Source: Methanohalophilus levihalophilus (lineage in GTDB: Archaea; Halobacteriota; Methanosarcinia; Methanosarcinales; Methanosarcinaceae). From it: 64,000 nt of DNA. The stretch lies in NCBI RefSeq assembly GCF_017874375.1, contig NZ_JAGGLK010000003.1, forward strand, positions 310,001 to 374,000, given 5' to 3'. The first letter of the stretch is position 1. Every line of letters begins with the position of its first letter. Below the pieces are notes generated by a model that saw only the letters and a list, made by a program, of their open reading frames with translations, did not search any database and was not told the DNA's origin. Of this stretch, positions 7,939 to 16,170 are shown one piece after another. A program made the translations under genes and the position numbers.

Positions 7939-8988
7939 TTGGATGTTCAGGAATTAAGAAAATTAGAACTTAAGAGGAAAGTTAACAAAGGTTATATGTG
8001 GGCTTTCTTCTGTGCAGTACTTTGGGGTCTCTGGTATATCCCAGGTACAATCATTTGGGCACTCCCACCTTTTGACTCAATGTGGGTAAACATTGATGCA
8101 TCAAATGGTGCAAGTGCAGCTACAGTAGTAACAGCTTTATTGATTTCAGCTTTCAATGCATTGACCGTTATCCTTGCATTGCTTGTCTGGAACGGTGTGC
8201 TTGGTAAATTCGGCGAAATGAAGAGAACCCTTAAGGCCTTCCACCCATGCAGCAAATGGTTCTTTGCAGCATCTATCTTTGGTGGTCCTATTGCAATTCT
8301 GGGTTCATTTATTGCGATCGGCTTTGTAGGTCCTGCTTTTGGAGCAGTCGCAGCATTGTTGTACCCTGTAACTGGTTCTATTCTCGCATATCTCTGGTAT
8401 GGTGAGAAAATTACCAAGAGGGCAGCAGTCGGTATCTTCGTCATCATGATTGGTGGTATTACCATCTTCGTAGGTGGCGCACTCACAGAACTTAGCGCAG
8501 GCAGTATTGCCTGGGTAGGATATATCGGTGGTCTTATGGCTGCTGTTGGCTGGGGTGTTGAAGGTGCAATTGCAGGTAAGGGTTTGGATATTGCAGAGCC
8601 TGACGTGGGTATTACACTCAGGTTCCTTGGTGAGAACCTTATCTACTGGGTAATTCTCATACCAATCGTTGTTGTGGCTATGGGTATCCCTATGTTCTCC
8701 TATGCAATCGAAGCGCTTAACCCAATGGCAATTCTGGTTCTTGCTTTCGCAGGTATCACATTCGGTTTCTGTTACGTTTCCTGGTACAAGTCTTTCCCAC
8801 TGATTGGTGTAGGACGTGGACAGGGTGTAGCAAATCTGTATGGTCTTTGTGCTGTTATCTTTATCTACCTCTTCTTCGGCAGTGTACCGGAGTGGACGAT
8901 CTGGGTAGGAGCAGCTCTTTGTATTACCGGTAGTTTCATCATGTTCTTTGAAGAAGCCGGTGAAATCGAATCTCTGAGAGGTGACTAA
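7939..8988 (+). CDS. mttP: Probable trimethylamine permease
   Basis: 349 residues with about ten hydrophobic segments, resembling the drug/metabolite transporter superfamily (for example residues 17-36, 55-80, 110-135, 160-180 and several in the second half). The start is TTG 7939 preceded by GGAGGAGG. Its position directly after mttBC matches the mttP genes of Methanosarcina methylamine clusters, annotated there as trimethylamine permease. The substrate is inferred from that context. The stop overlaps the start region of the next gene. Confidence 0.82.
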   Translation: MDVQELRKLELKRKVNKGYMWAFFCAVLWGLWYIPGTIIWALPPFDSMWVNIDASNGASAATVVTALLISAFNALTVILALLVWNGVLGKFGEMKRTLKAFHPCSKWFFAASIFGGPIAILGSFIAIGFVGPAFGAVAALLYPVTGSILAYLWYGEKITKRAAVGIFVIMIGGITIFVGGALTELSAGSIAWVGYIGGLMAAVGWGVEGAIAGKGLDIAEPDVGITLRFLGENLIYWVILIPIVVVAMGIPMFSYAIEALNPMAILVLAFAGITFGFCYVSWYKSFPLIGVGRGQGVANLYGLCAVIFIYLFFGSVPEWTIWVGAALCITGSFIMFFEEAGEIESLRGD

Positions 8989-8989
8989 A

Positions 8990-9286
8990 ATGGCTGGAGA
9001 TCAACCAATAAAGTTCAGGATCCTTCAATTGTTCCTTGATGAACAGGAACATTGGCACAGCGAGATTGTAAAGACCATTCAGGACGAATACAATATGCAG
9101 GGCAATTTCCAGAGGGATTCCATCAACTTTGATATCCTTGAGCTGGCTTCCGGTGGCATGCTGAAATCAGTTGAAACCAAAGTTGACGAAGAAGGGGGAT
9201 ACAAGAAAGGTTTCCTTTTGCATAAATACGTGATAACAGACTTTGGAAAGACTCGTGCATCCGATGCATGTCTGGAGTATGTCTGA
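8990..9286 (+). CDS. Small winged-helix-like protein of the trimethylamine cluster
   Basis: 98 residues from ATG 8990, one base after the mttP stop. A GTG at 8981 is also in frame and would overlap mttP. The pattern FRILQLFLDEQEHWHSEIVKTI... with a later FDILELASGGML and KYVITDFGK resembles a winged-helix DNA-binding fold in which the last strand pair forms the wing. It has no membrane segment. As a mttP neighbour it may be a local regulator or a permease accessory. Function unknown. Confidence 0.65.
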   Translation: MAGDQPIKFRILQLFLDEQEHWHSEIVKTIQDEYNMQGNFQRDSINFDILELASGGMLKSVETKVDEEGGYKKGFLLHKYVITDFGKTRASDACLEYV

Positions 9287-9300
9287 TGGAGGTATGAAGT

Positions 9301-9471
9301 ATGGGAATGATAACTGATATTGCAACTTTGAACAATGCATACTATGGAGAAGGCGTGTATGATCTGTACGCTGCTCCTTTCCCTGCAGCAGAATATACTT
9401 GGATGATCGCAGTAATTATTTTGGGATTACTTGCGCTCTGGCAGGCACGTTCTTTCGTGTCTCAATTCTAA
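9301..9471 (+). CDS. 56-residue single-pass membrane protein
   Basis: ATG 9301 to TAA 9471, with GGAGG 6-11 bases upstream. The ATG at 9295 is out of frame and stops after seven codons. The protein has a polar N-terminal half (about 33 residues) and one hydrophobic helix (WMIAVIILGLLALW, residues 35-48) followed by a short basic tail. It lies 14 bases after the winged-helix gene and before the mtbC promoter, so the mttP transcript probably has three genes. It may be a small permease subunit. No family recognised. Confidence 0.7.
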   Translation: MGMITDIATLNNAYYGEGVYDLYAAPFPAAEYTWMIAVIILGLLALWQARSFVSQF

Positions 9472-9481
9472 AGTAACGACA

Positions 9482-9493
9482 AAATATATATAG
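9482..9493 (+). promoter_or_regulatory. TATA box of the mtbCB transcript
   Basis: AAATATATATAG is the same 12 bases as the mttB box. Transcription would begin near 9515, giving a leader of about 95 bases. Confidence 0.65.
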
Positions 9494-9510
9494 AGATTAG
9501 AGGCTTTAAT

Positions 9511-9543
9511 GGATACTGATGGTGGATGTTGCCATCAATATCC
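9511..9543 (+). promoter_or_regulatory. Hairpin at the 5' end of the mtbC leader
   Basis: GGATACTGATGG (9511-9522) pairs with CCATCAATATCC (9532-9543) with a single C-A mismatch and a 9-base loop. It lies about 20-50 bases downstream of the TATA box, so it falls at or over the transcription start. It could be a stabilising 5' stem-loop or a dyad operator. Confidence 0.5.
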
Positions 9544-9561
9544 ATCATTTAATTACATTTT

Positions 9562-9582
9562 TTCTATAGTTTCCCTATAGAA
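9562..9582 (+). promoter_or_regulatory. Inverted repeat before the mtbC ribosome-binding site
   Basis: TTCTATAG (9562-9569) and CTATAGAA (9575-9582) are exact reverse complements separated by five bases. The repeat ends 14 bases before the AAAAGGAGG site. This is the second symmetrical element in this leader. Confidence 0.45.
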
Positions 9583-9611
9583 TCAACATTCTTGAAAAGG
9601 AGGTTGTAACT

Positions 9612-10250
9612 ACGGCAAACGAAGAATTATACAAAGAATTGGCTGATGCAATCGTCAGCTGCAAAAAGGACGCTGTTTTAGCAGCTGTTGCAAAAGCACG
9701 CGGTACTATCGCTGCACCAGACATCATTGAGAACGGTCTGGCTGCTGGTATGAACGAAGTTGGTACACTTTTTGAGAGGGGTAAATTATTCCTTCCACAC
9801 GTCATGATGGCTGCAGAAGCCATGCAGGCTGGTGTCGACGAACTTCAGGATGAAATGGGAGAATCTTCCGGTAGTGAGAAGCTTGGTGTAATCGTCAACG
9901 GTACCGTCGAAGGTGACGTTCACGACATCGGAAAATCTATCGTATCAACAATGCTTCAGGCTGCAGGCTTTGAAGTCCACGACATTGGTCGTGACGCTCC
10001 TGTCAAAGATTTCATTGACAAGGCAAAGGAAGTTAACGCTAACATGGTCGGTATTTCTGCACTTATGACCACCACCCTTCAGGGCCAGAAAGAAGTTATC
10101 GAGGCTCTTAAGGAAGCAGGTATGCGTGACAATGTCAAGGTCATGGTCGGTGGCGCACCAGCAACCAACGCATGGGCAAAGAAGATCGGTGCTGACTGCT
10201 ATGCAGAAAATGCAACCGAAGCTGTCAACAAAGCTAAAGAATTGCTCTAA
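9612..10250 (+). CDS. mtbC: Dimethylamine corrinoid protein
   Basis: Corrinoid protein methylated by MtbB during dimethylamine use. It has the N-terminal cap domain, the DxHxxG motif (EGDVHDIGKSI) and the VGISALMTTT and VGGAPATN segments, parallel to MttC. The first standard start codon is TTG 9639, but the frame is open upstream and AAAAGGAGG (9595-9603) sits 8 bases before an ACG codon at 9612. Reading from there gives 212 residues, beginning ANEELYKELADAI after the start. No ATG, GTG or TTG is available in frame in that position (the TTG at 9604 runs straight into TAA). I infer an ACG start. Confidence 0.93.
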   Translation, partial: TANEELYKELADAIVSCKKDAVLAAVAKARGTIAAPDIIENGLAAGMNEVGTLFERGKLFLPHVMMAAEAMQAGVDELQDEMGESSGSEKLGVIVNGTVEGDVHDIGKSIVSTMLQAAGFEVHDIGRDAPVKDFIDKAKEVNANMVGISALMTTTLQGQKEVIEALKEAGMRDNVKVMVGGAPATNAWAKKIGADCYAENATEAVNKAKELL

Positions 10251-10272
10251 TCCTTTTAATAGGTGATTTGAA

Positions 10273-11676
10273 ATGGCAACAGAATACATGCTCAGGATGG
10301 GTGACGGTGAAAAGATCTTCATGACAAAGGAAGACATCCTCGCTGACATCCAGGAAGGTAGCGCTGACGCAGCAGACCTTGCAGAAGTTCCAGCACTTAC
10401 CGATGACGAAATGGACAAGATGCTGTCCATTATTATCAACCCTAACAGGATTGTAGGTGTCGAGCCAGGCAAAGAAGTTCCAATGACCCACGACATTGGT
10501 TCCATCAGGATTGATGGTGACCAGGGTAACAGTGGTGTTGGTATCCCATCCAGCCGTCTTGTCGGCTGTCAGATGCACGAGAGAGCCTTTGGTGCAGACA
10601 CAATGGAACTTGGTCACATTGACTACAGTTACAAACCCGTCAAACCTGTTATTGCACAGGAACAGCAGACAATGGAAGTTTGCCAGATGAACATGGTAAT
10701 TCCTCTGCTCTACGGTGCAATGCCAAACCTTGGTCTTTACTACACCCCTGATGGTCCTTTCGAGAACCCAGGCGACCTCATGAAAGCATTCAAAATAGCA
10801 GAAGCCCGTGAATCCATCGAGAAAGCAGGCGACCATGCAACCCGTGACATCACATGGGTCATGCAGCGTCTCCAGGCTGTTGGTTGTGACGGTGTCAACT
10901 TTGACACAATCGGCGCAGCTGGTGATGGTGACTTCTACGCATCCCTCTACGCAATCAAGGCACTCAGGGAAGAATTCCCTGGTATCTACATCGAAGCCGG
11001 TATGGCTGGTGAATGTACCCTTGGTATGCACGGAGAACTCGAATACGAAGGTAATGTTCTTGCAGGTCTCTGGCCACATGAGCAGGTCCCACTCGCAGAA
11101 GAAGCTGGTGCAAACGTGTTCGGTCCTGTCTGCAACACCAACACAAGCAAATCCGCCGCATGGAACCTTGCACGTGCAGTAACCTTTACAAAAGCAGCAG
11201 TCGAGGCAGCCAACATTCCATGTCACGTTGATATGGGTATGGGTGTCGGTGGTATCCCAATGTATGAGACTCCACCAATCGATGCAGTAACCCGTGCAAG
11301 CAAGGCAATGGTAGAGATTGCCGGCGTTGACGGTATATAGATCGGAGTCGGCGACCCACTCGGTATGCCGATTGCACACATCATGGCATCCGGTCTTACC
11401 GGTATGCGCGCAGCTGGTGACCTTGTTGCCAGGATGCAGTTCGACAGCAGCATGCGCATTGGCGAAGCTAAGGATTACGTTTCTAAGAAGATCGGTGTTG
11501 ACGTAGCAGATCTTGCCAACGAGCACGTCATGAGAGAAGTTCGTGAAGAACTCGACATTGGTATCATTACCTCTGTCCCAGGCTGTGCAAAGGGTATCGC
11601 TGCCAAGATGAACATCGAGAAAGTTCTTGACATCGAAATCAACAGCTGCCAGAAATTCAGGGAAACTACCCAGTAA
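10273..11676 (+). CDS. mtbB: Dimethylamine methyltransferase with in-frame amber (pyrrolysine) codon
   Basis: MtbB moves a methyl group from dimethylamine to MtbC. The frame contains TAG at 11338-11340 (context [18 protein letters not shown]) and continues to TAA 11676. From ATG 10273 the amber is residue 356 of 467, the known pyrrolysine position and length of the family. Typical segments are [33 protein letters not shown] and [12 protein letters not shown]. It starts 22 bases after mtbC with AGGTGAT upstream. The very biased codon use leaves a long artificial reading frame on the opposite strand. Confidence 0.97.
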
Positions 11677-11689
11677 ACCTAATTTCACT

Positions 11690-11709
11690 TGCCTGCTTTT
11701 TAGCAGGCA
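11690..11709 (+). terminator. Terminator after mtbB
   Basis: TGCCTGC, loop TTTTTA, GCAGGCA: a perfect 7-base-pair stem 14 bases after the stop, followed by a T-rich run (11713-11725). Confidence 0.75.
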
Positions 11710-11918
11710 TCACTTTTCTTTTTTTGAAAAATAGTTGTTGACTTTTTGTTATATATATTTCATAACTATTTTATAATTAAAACCCTTTTTAGTATTGGTT
11801 ATAATCTTGGTTTGTAGGGGATTCACTATAAGTCTACAGATTTCTTTGTTGCAATTCTGAAAATTAATATTTTATAAACAGTTAAAAATGCGCTACATCT
11901 TGTTTTAATGAGGATATA

Positions 11919-14114
11919 ATGGCTACAATTGAGACCAAAGAGAGATTGGGGCGCAGTCTTGGTTTTTTTGCTACATTTGCAATAGGGACTGGAACCATGA
12001 TTGGTGCAGGAATTTTTATCCTTCCTGCAATTGCGACAGCTAATGCCGGACCTGCTGCAATAATCTCTTTTTTGTTAGGCGGAGTTATTTCAATGGCTAC
12101 AGCTATAAGCATGGCTGAACTTGCAACCGGCATGCCCCGGGCCGGAGGCAGTTATCATTTTATTAGTAGAGCAATGGGAGCTGGATTTGGTGTAGTTGTT
12201 GGTTTTGGGGCCTGGTTAGCTTTAATGTTTAAAGGTTCGTTTGCTCTAATTGGTCTTGCCGATTATTTTCAGGTATTTTATAACCTTCCGATCTATTTTG
12301 TAGCAGTTGCAACGGGTTTAATTCTTCTTTTTATCAATTACAGGGGTGCCAAGAGCAGTGGCACATTACAGAATATTATCGTTGTTTTTTTATTGCTAAT
12401 ACTTGGCTTATTTATCATCAAAGGCATTTTTATACTTGATATGGAAAAATTCACTCCTGTAGTTCCCTTTGGCTACAGCTCTATTCTTGCTACCACGGGG
12501 CTTATTTTCATATCATTTTTAGGCATAACTCAACTTGCGGCAATTTCCGAAGAGGTGAAAAACCCTTCCAAAAATCTTCCAAGGGCATTTATTTCATCAG
12601 TGGCGGTTGTAACCCTGATTTATGTTGGTGTTATGGTTGTTATCAATGGGACTTTGAACCTAGAAGAATCAGTAAACACAAACACACCCCTTGTCGATGT
12701 AGCTGATTTGATGGCTGGTAATCTTGGGAAGGTGGCTATTGGAATTGCTGGTATTCTTGCTACACTTTCGACAGCAAATGCTGCTATATTGTCATCTTCA
12801 AGATTTCCCTTTGCAATGGGTAGAGATTCATTAGTACCTCAATGGTTCATGGCAATTCACAAAAAATTTGAGACTCCCTCTCGTGCGATTTTGACCACTG
12901 GAGTAGTAATGATTCTTCTCTTGTTGTTATTTGATGTAGAGCAGCTTGCAAAACTTGGAAGTACTTTTAATATATTGATATTTGTTTTGATTAATATATC
13001 AGTGATTATCCTGAGAAAAAGACACTTGGAAGGATATGAGCCTGCTTTCAGGGACCCTTTTTTCCCTCTAACACAGATTTTTGGTATTTTTGGCAGCTTA
13101 ATCCTCTTGCCTTTACTTGGGTTGTTGCCTCTGTTTTTTGTTTTATTTGTTGTATTTGTAGGATTATTTTGGTATACATTTTATTGTAAAGGGACCGCAG
13201 CTCCTGGATACAGTTTGTTCGACATGCTGGAAGACCGGGTTTCAGCTCCTTCCATTATTCCCGAATCTATGATAAAAGTTTTAGTTCCAATTTCTAATCC
13301 TCGACATGAAAGGGACCTTTTAAATTTGGCAGATTGGCTTGGGGATGATATAATTGGTCTTCACGTAGCAAAGGTTCCACAGCAGACAAGCTTGAATGCA
13401 GCTCAAGAAGCATATCATAAACGTGGTAAAGAAATAAAGCATCTATTGCAGGAAGAGTTTGAGCAGTTCCCTGCTCTTTCTGGTCACAAAAGAGAATTTA
13501 TTATTGCCTTTGATCACAGTGTTTCAAATTCAATAGTTGAGCAGGCTAATATGGAAAATGTGGATATTATCGTCATGGGATGGCATGGACATAATAGATT
13601 CAGTTATTCTCTTGGAGATGTGACAAATGAAGTACTTTCATTCTCAAAAAGTCATATTATCCTTTTGAAAGGTTATCTTCCTGAGAAGATAAAGAGAATT
13701 GTGGTAACCTATGATGGCAAAGACAATTCTAGTTATGGTGTTTATTTAGCCAAAAAGCTGGCTATAAGTACAGGAGCTTCAATTCAAGTTGTCAATATCG
13801 CCCACCCAGAGAAGGAACCCATTGACAAAAGCAAATTAATTGCAGATCTCAACAAGATAATCGGAGATGATGACAGGGTTTTTGTCACGTATGAATTCAT
13901 AGAACGATTTTCAATTGCTGATGGCATATTGGAATTTGGAAATAATGGAGATTTATTAATAATTGGAGATTCAGGTCAACGATTCAAGGTTTCGTTACTT
14001 GGAAAATTGTCTCAAAAGATAACCAAACATTCTGCCAGTCCAGTGCTAATTGTGAGGACAGCTAAACCTATATCTAGAGAAGGCTTGACTTATTGGATAA
14101 GAAAAAAGCTCTAA
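11919..14114 (+). CDS. APC-family amino acid permease with two C-terminal USP domains
   Basis: 731 residues. The N-terminal 430 or so form about twelve membrane helices and begin with the APC signature GTGTMIGAGIFILPA (residues 22-36), typical of amino acid/cation symporters. From about residue 445 a soluble part follows with two universal-stress-protein repeats (IKVLVPISNPRHERD... and IKRIVVTYDGKDNSS...), each ending in a segment like HIILLKG or SPVLIVRTA. Such fusions are thought to sense nucleotides and regulate transport. The substrate cannot be told. A TATA-like ATATATATT lies near 11750. The antiporter gene follows. Confidence 0.85.
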   Translation: MATIETKERLGRSLGFFATFAIGTGTMIGAGIFILPAIATANAGPAAIISFLLGGVISMATAISMAELATGMPRAGGSYHFISRAMGAGFGVVVGFGAWLALMFKGSFALIGLADYFQVFYNLPIYFVAVATGLILLFINYRGAKSSGTLQNIIVVFLLLILGLFIIKGIFILDMEKFTPVVPFGYSSILATTGLIFISFLGITQLAAISEEVKNPSKNLPRAFISSVAVVTLIYVGVMVVINGTLNLEESVNTNTPLVDVADLMAGNLGKVAIGIAGILATLSTANAAILSSSRFPFAMGRDSLVPQWFMAIHKKFETPSRAILTTGVVMILLLLLFDVEQLAKLGSTFNILIFVLINISVIILRKRHLEGYEPAFRDPFFPLTQIFGIFGSLILLPLLGLLPLFFVLFVVFVGLFWYTFYCKGTAAPGYSLFDMLEDRVSAPSIIPESMIKVLVPISNPRHERDLLNLADWLGDDIIGLHVAKVPQQTSLNAAQEAYHKRGKEIKHLLQEEFEQFPALSGHKREFIIAFDHSVSNSIVEQANMENVDIIVMGWHGHNRFSYSLGDVTNEVLSFSKSHIILLKGYLPEKIKRIVVTYDGKDNSSYGVYLAKKLAISTGASIQVVNIAHPEKEPIDKSKLIADLNKIIGDDDRVFVTYEFIERFSIADGILEFGNNGDLLIIGDSGQRFKVSLLGKLSQKITKHSASPVLIVRTAKPISREGLTYWIRKKL

Positions 14115-14212
14115 ACAAGCAATATTTAAGAAACCTATTTCAAGGAATAGTTTATTTGTGAATATCACAGGGAATTCGGCCAACATCAAGCATAATCTCT
14201 TTTTTACAGGGT

Positions 14213-16063
14213 ATGGATGAAACAATGGTTACATCATTATATTTTATGGAAATAATTGTTCTTTTGCTTTTATTGAGTTTGATGGCTTATACCTTAAGTA
14301 AATCATTTCATATCCCGATTATTGTATTTCTCCTTCTAGAAGGAATTATTGCCGGCCCAGAAATATTGAACATGCTGGATCCAAATGTTTTTGGTGATGG
14401 CCTAACAGTTATTGTATCACTTTCTGTGGCTATAATTGTTTTTGATGGCGGGTTGCACATTGATTTGAGGCATATCAGGACAGTCCAGCAAAGTGTTTTA
14501 CGACTTATATCTGTAGGAGTATTGATTACATTTATTTTGACGACTTTTGTCACGCACGTATTGTTAGGTGTTCCACTTGCATTAGCAGCCCTTTTTGGTG
14601 CTTTAATCTCAGCGACAGGTCCTACTGTTATAACCCCTATGGTCAAACAGGTTCGTCCTAACCACAAAGTTAGTAAGGTTCTTGAATTAGAGGGTGTTTT
14701 AAATGATGCAGGTAGCGTTATACTTGCAGCACTTATTTTTGAATGGATTGTTTCCCAGTTGTCGGGTTTTGAAGTAGTTTCCTTCATCATTTTCAGAATT
14801 TTTATAGGTGTTTTATTTGGAGTTTCCAGTGGTTTCCTTCTAAGTAGATTTTTGTCAATGGAATCTCTTATCAGTGATCAAACGACCAGGATCGTTACCA
14901 TAACAATGGTACTTGCAACTTTTGTAATCGCAGAAATTTTCGGCAACGAATCAGGCATTATGGCAGTAGCTATTTTTGGTATATATGTGGGAAGTTCTAA
15001 TGTTCCTAATAAACCTGTAATAAAAGAGTTTAAAGCAGATATTGTTATCATTTTATTGTCTTTCATTTTTTTGATACTGGCATCAATGTTGAGATTTGAA
15101 GATGTGGCTAATATTGGTTTCAAAGGTTTTGCTATTGTGTTCCTTCTAATGTTTTTCATCCGCCCAATAGCTGTATTCATTTCTACTTTTAAATCAAAAT
15201 TGTCTCTGAACGATAAATTGTTCATTTCATTTACTGGCCCAAGAGGTATTGTCCCGGCTTCTATAGCTACTTATTTTACGATAAAGCTCAATAATATGGG
15301 TATTATTGGCGGCGAATTCCTGGTAGGGCTTGTATTTTTAGCTGTTATAATTACAGTTGTAACAACTGGATTTTTATCTAAAAGAGTAGCTAAATTTTTA
15401 GGAGTGATCCCAATGGAAATACTTGTCATAGGTGGAGGAGAAGTAGGAGCAATCCTTGCTGAGAGGTTTGAGAAAAGAGGGGAGAATGTTATTGTTGTAG
15501 ACTCCTCTGAGGAAAACTGTTCAAAATTGATAAAATCTGATATCAGGGCAATTCATGGTGATGCTGAGGATGTTAAAGTCCTGAAAGAAGCAGGCATCGA
15601 AAATGCCAAATATGTTGTTGCTACGACAGATCAGGATAATACAAACCTTCTTGTGGCTCAGATTGCAAAAACCAAGTTTGGTTTTAAGGAAGATCAAATT
15701 GTTGCAAGGGTCAACAATATAGAAAATCTCCACGCCTTCTGGGATCTCGGTATACGCTCAATGAGTCCTGCTATGACAACTGCCCTTGTACTGGATAATA
15801 TGGTAGGAAGACCTCACATGTTTTCCATGTGTGAAGTGGGAGAAGGTGCTGATATTCTTGAAGTGCGCGTAAGCAATCCAAAAGTTTCCGGCAAGTCTAT
15901 AAAAGAACTAAAGCTTCCTGAAAATAGTCTTCTGCTCATGGTTAGGAGAGGCGAGCAGTCCTTTATTGCTAACGGCAACATAGTTCTTGAGTATGATGAC
16001 ATTGTCACGGTCATTGGGGAAGGTGGTGCTGCTCAGCAGATATCACAAATGTTTGAAAGGTAA
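14213..16063 (+). CDS. Cation/proton antiporter (CPA1-type) with TrkA-N and TrkA-C domains
   Basis: 616 residues. About twelve hydrophobic helices fill residues 8-395, with conserved stretches GALISATGPTVITP and the acidic EGVLNDAGSVI of NhaP/KefB-like exchangers. A RCK module follows: a Rossmann TrkA-N domain beginning EILVIGGGEVGAILAERF near residue 400 and a TrkA-C domain at the end. It probably exchanges Na+ or K+ for H+ under nucleotide control. ATG 14213 is the chosen start; ATG 14225 is also possible. The soluble-domain fusion parallels the APC-USP gene before it. Confidence 0.85.
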   Translation: MDETMVTSLYFMEIIVLLLLLSLMAYTLSKSFHIPIIVFLLLEGIIAGPEILNMLDPNVFGDGLTVIVSLSVAIIVFDGGLHIDLRHIRTVQQSVLRLISVGVLITFILTTFVTHVLLGVPLALAALFGALISATGPTVITPMVKQVRPNHKVSKVLELEGVLNDAGSVILAALIFEWIVSQLSGFEVVSFIIFRIFIGVLFGVSSGFLLSRFLSMESLISDQTTRIVTITMVLATFVIAEIFGNESGIMAVAIFGIYVGSSNVPNKPVIKEFKADIVIILLSFIFLILASMLRFEDVANIGFKGFAIVFLLMFFIRPIAVFISTFKSKLSLNDKLFISFTGPRGIVPASIATYFTIKLNNMGIIGGEFLVGLVFLAVIITVVTTGFLSKRVAKFLGVIPMEILVIGGGEVGAILAERFEKRGENVIVVDSSEENCSKLIKSDIRAIHGDAEDVKVLKEAGIENAKYVVATTDQDNTNLLVAQIAKTKFGFKEDQIVARVNNIENLHAFWDLGIRSMSPAMTTALVLDNMVGRPHMFSMCEVGEGADILEVRVSNPKVSGKSIKELKLPENSLLLMVRRGEQSFIANGNIVLEYDDIVTVIGEGGAAQQISQMFER

Positions 16064-16170
16064 AAAATATATTACTTTCAGACAGCTTTAAACAGGTATA
16101 TATCCTCTAAAGTCATACTGCCTTTTGCCTCCCCAAAATGAGAGAAAACTGGAGGTCTGAGGTAATTAGT

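Noticed and set aside
10234-11688. A 484-codon open frame on the minus strand covering all of mtbB
   Set aside because: It is the mirror of the strongly biased codon use in mtbB, has no conserved features and is rich in Cys and His. The mtbB frame is supported by homology on both sides of the amber. Similar mirrored frames occur opposite mttB, mttC and mtbC.
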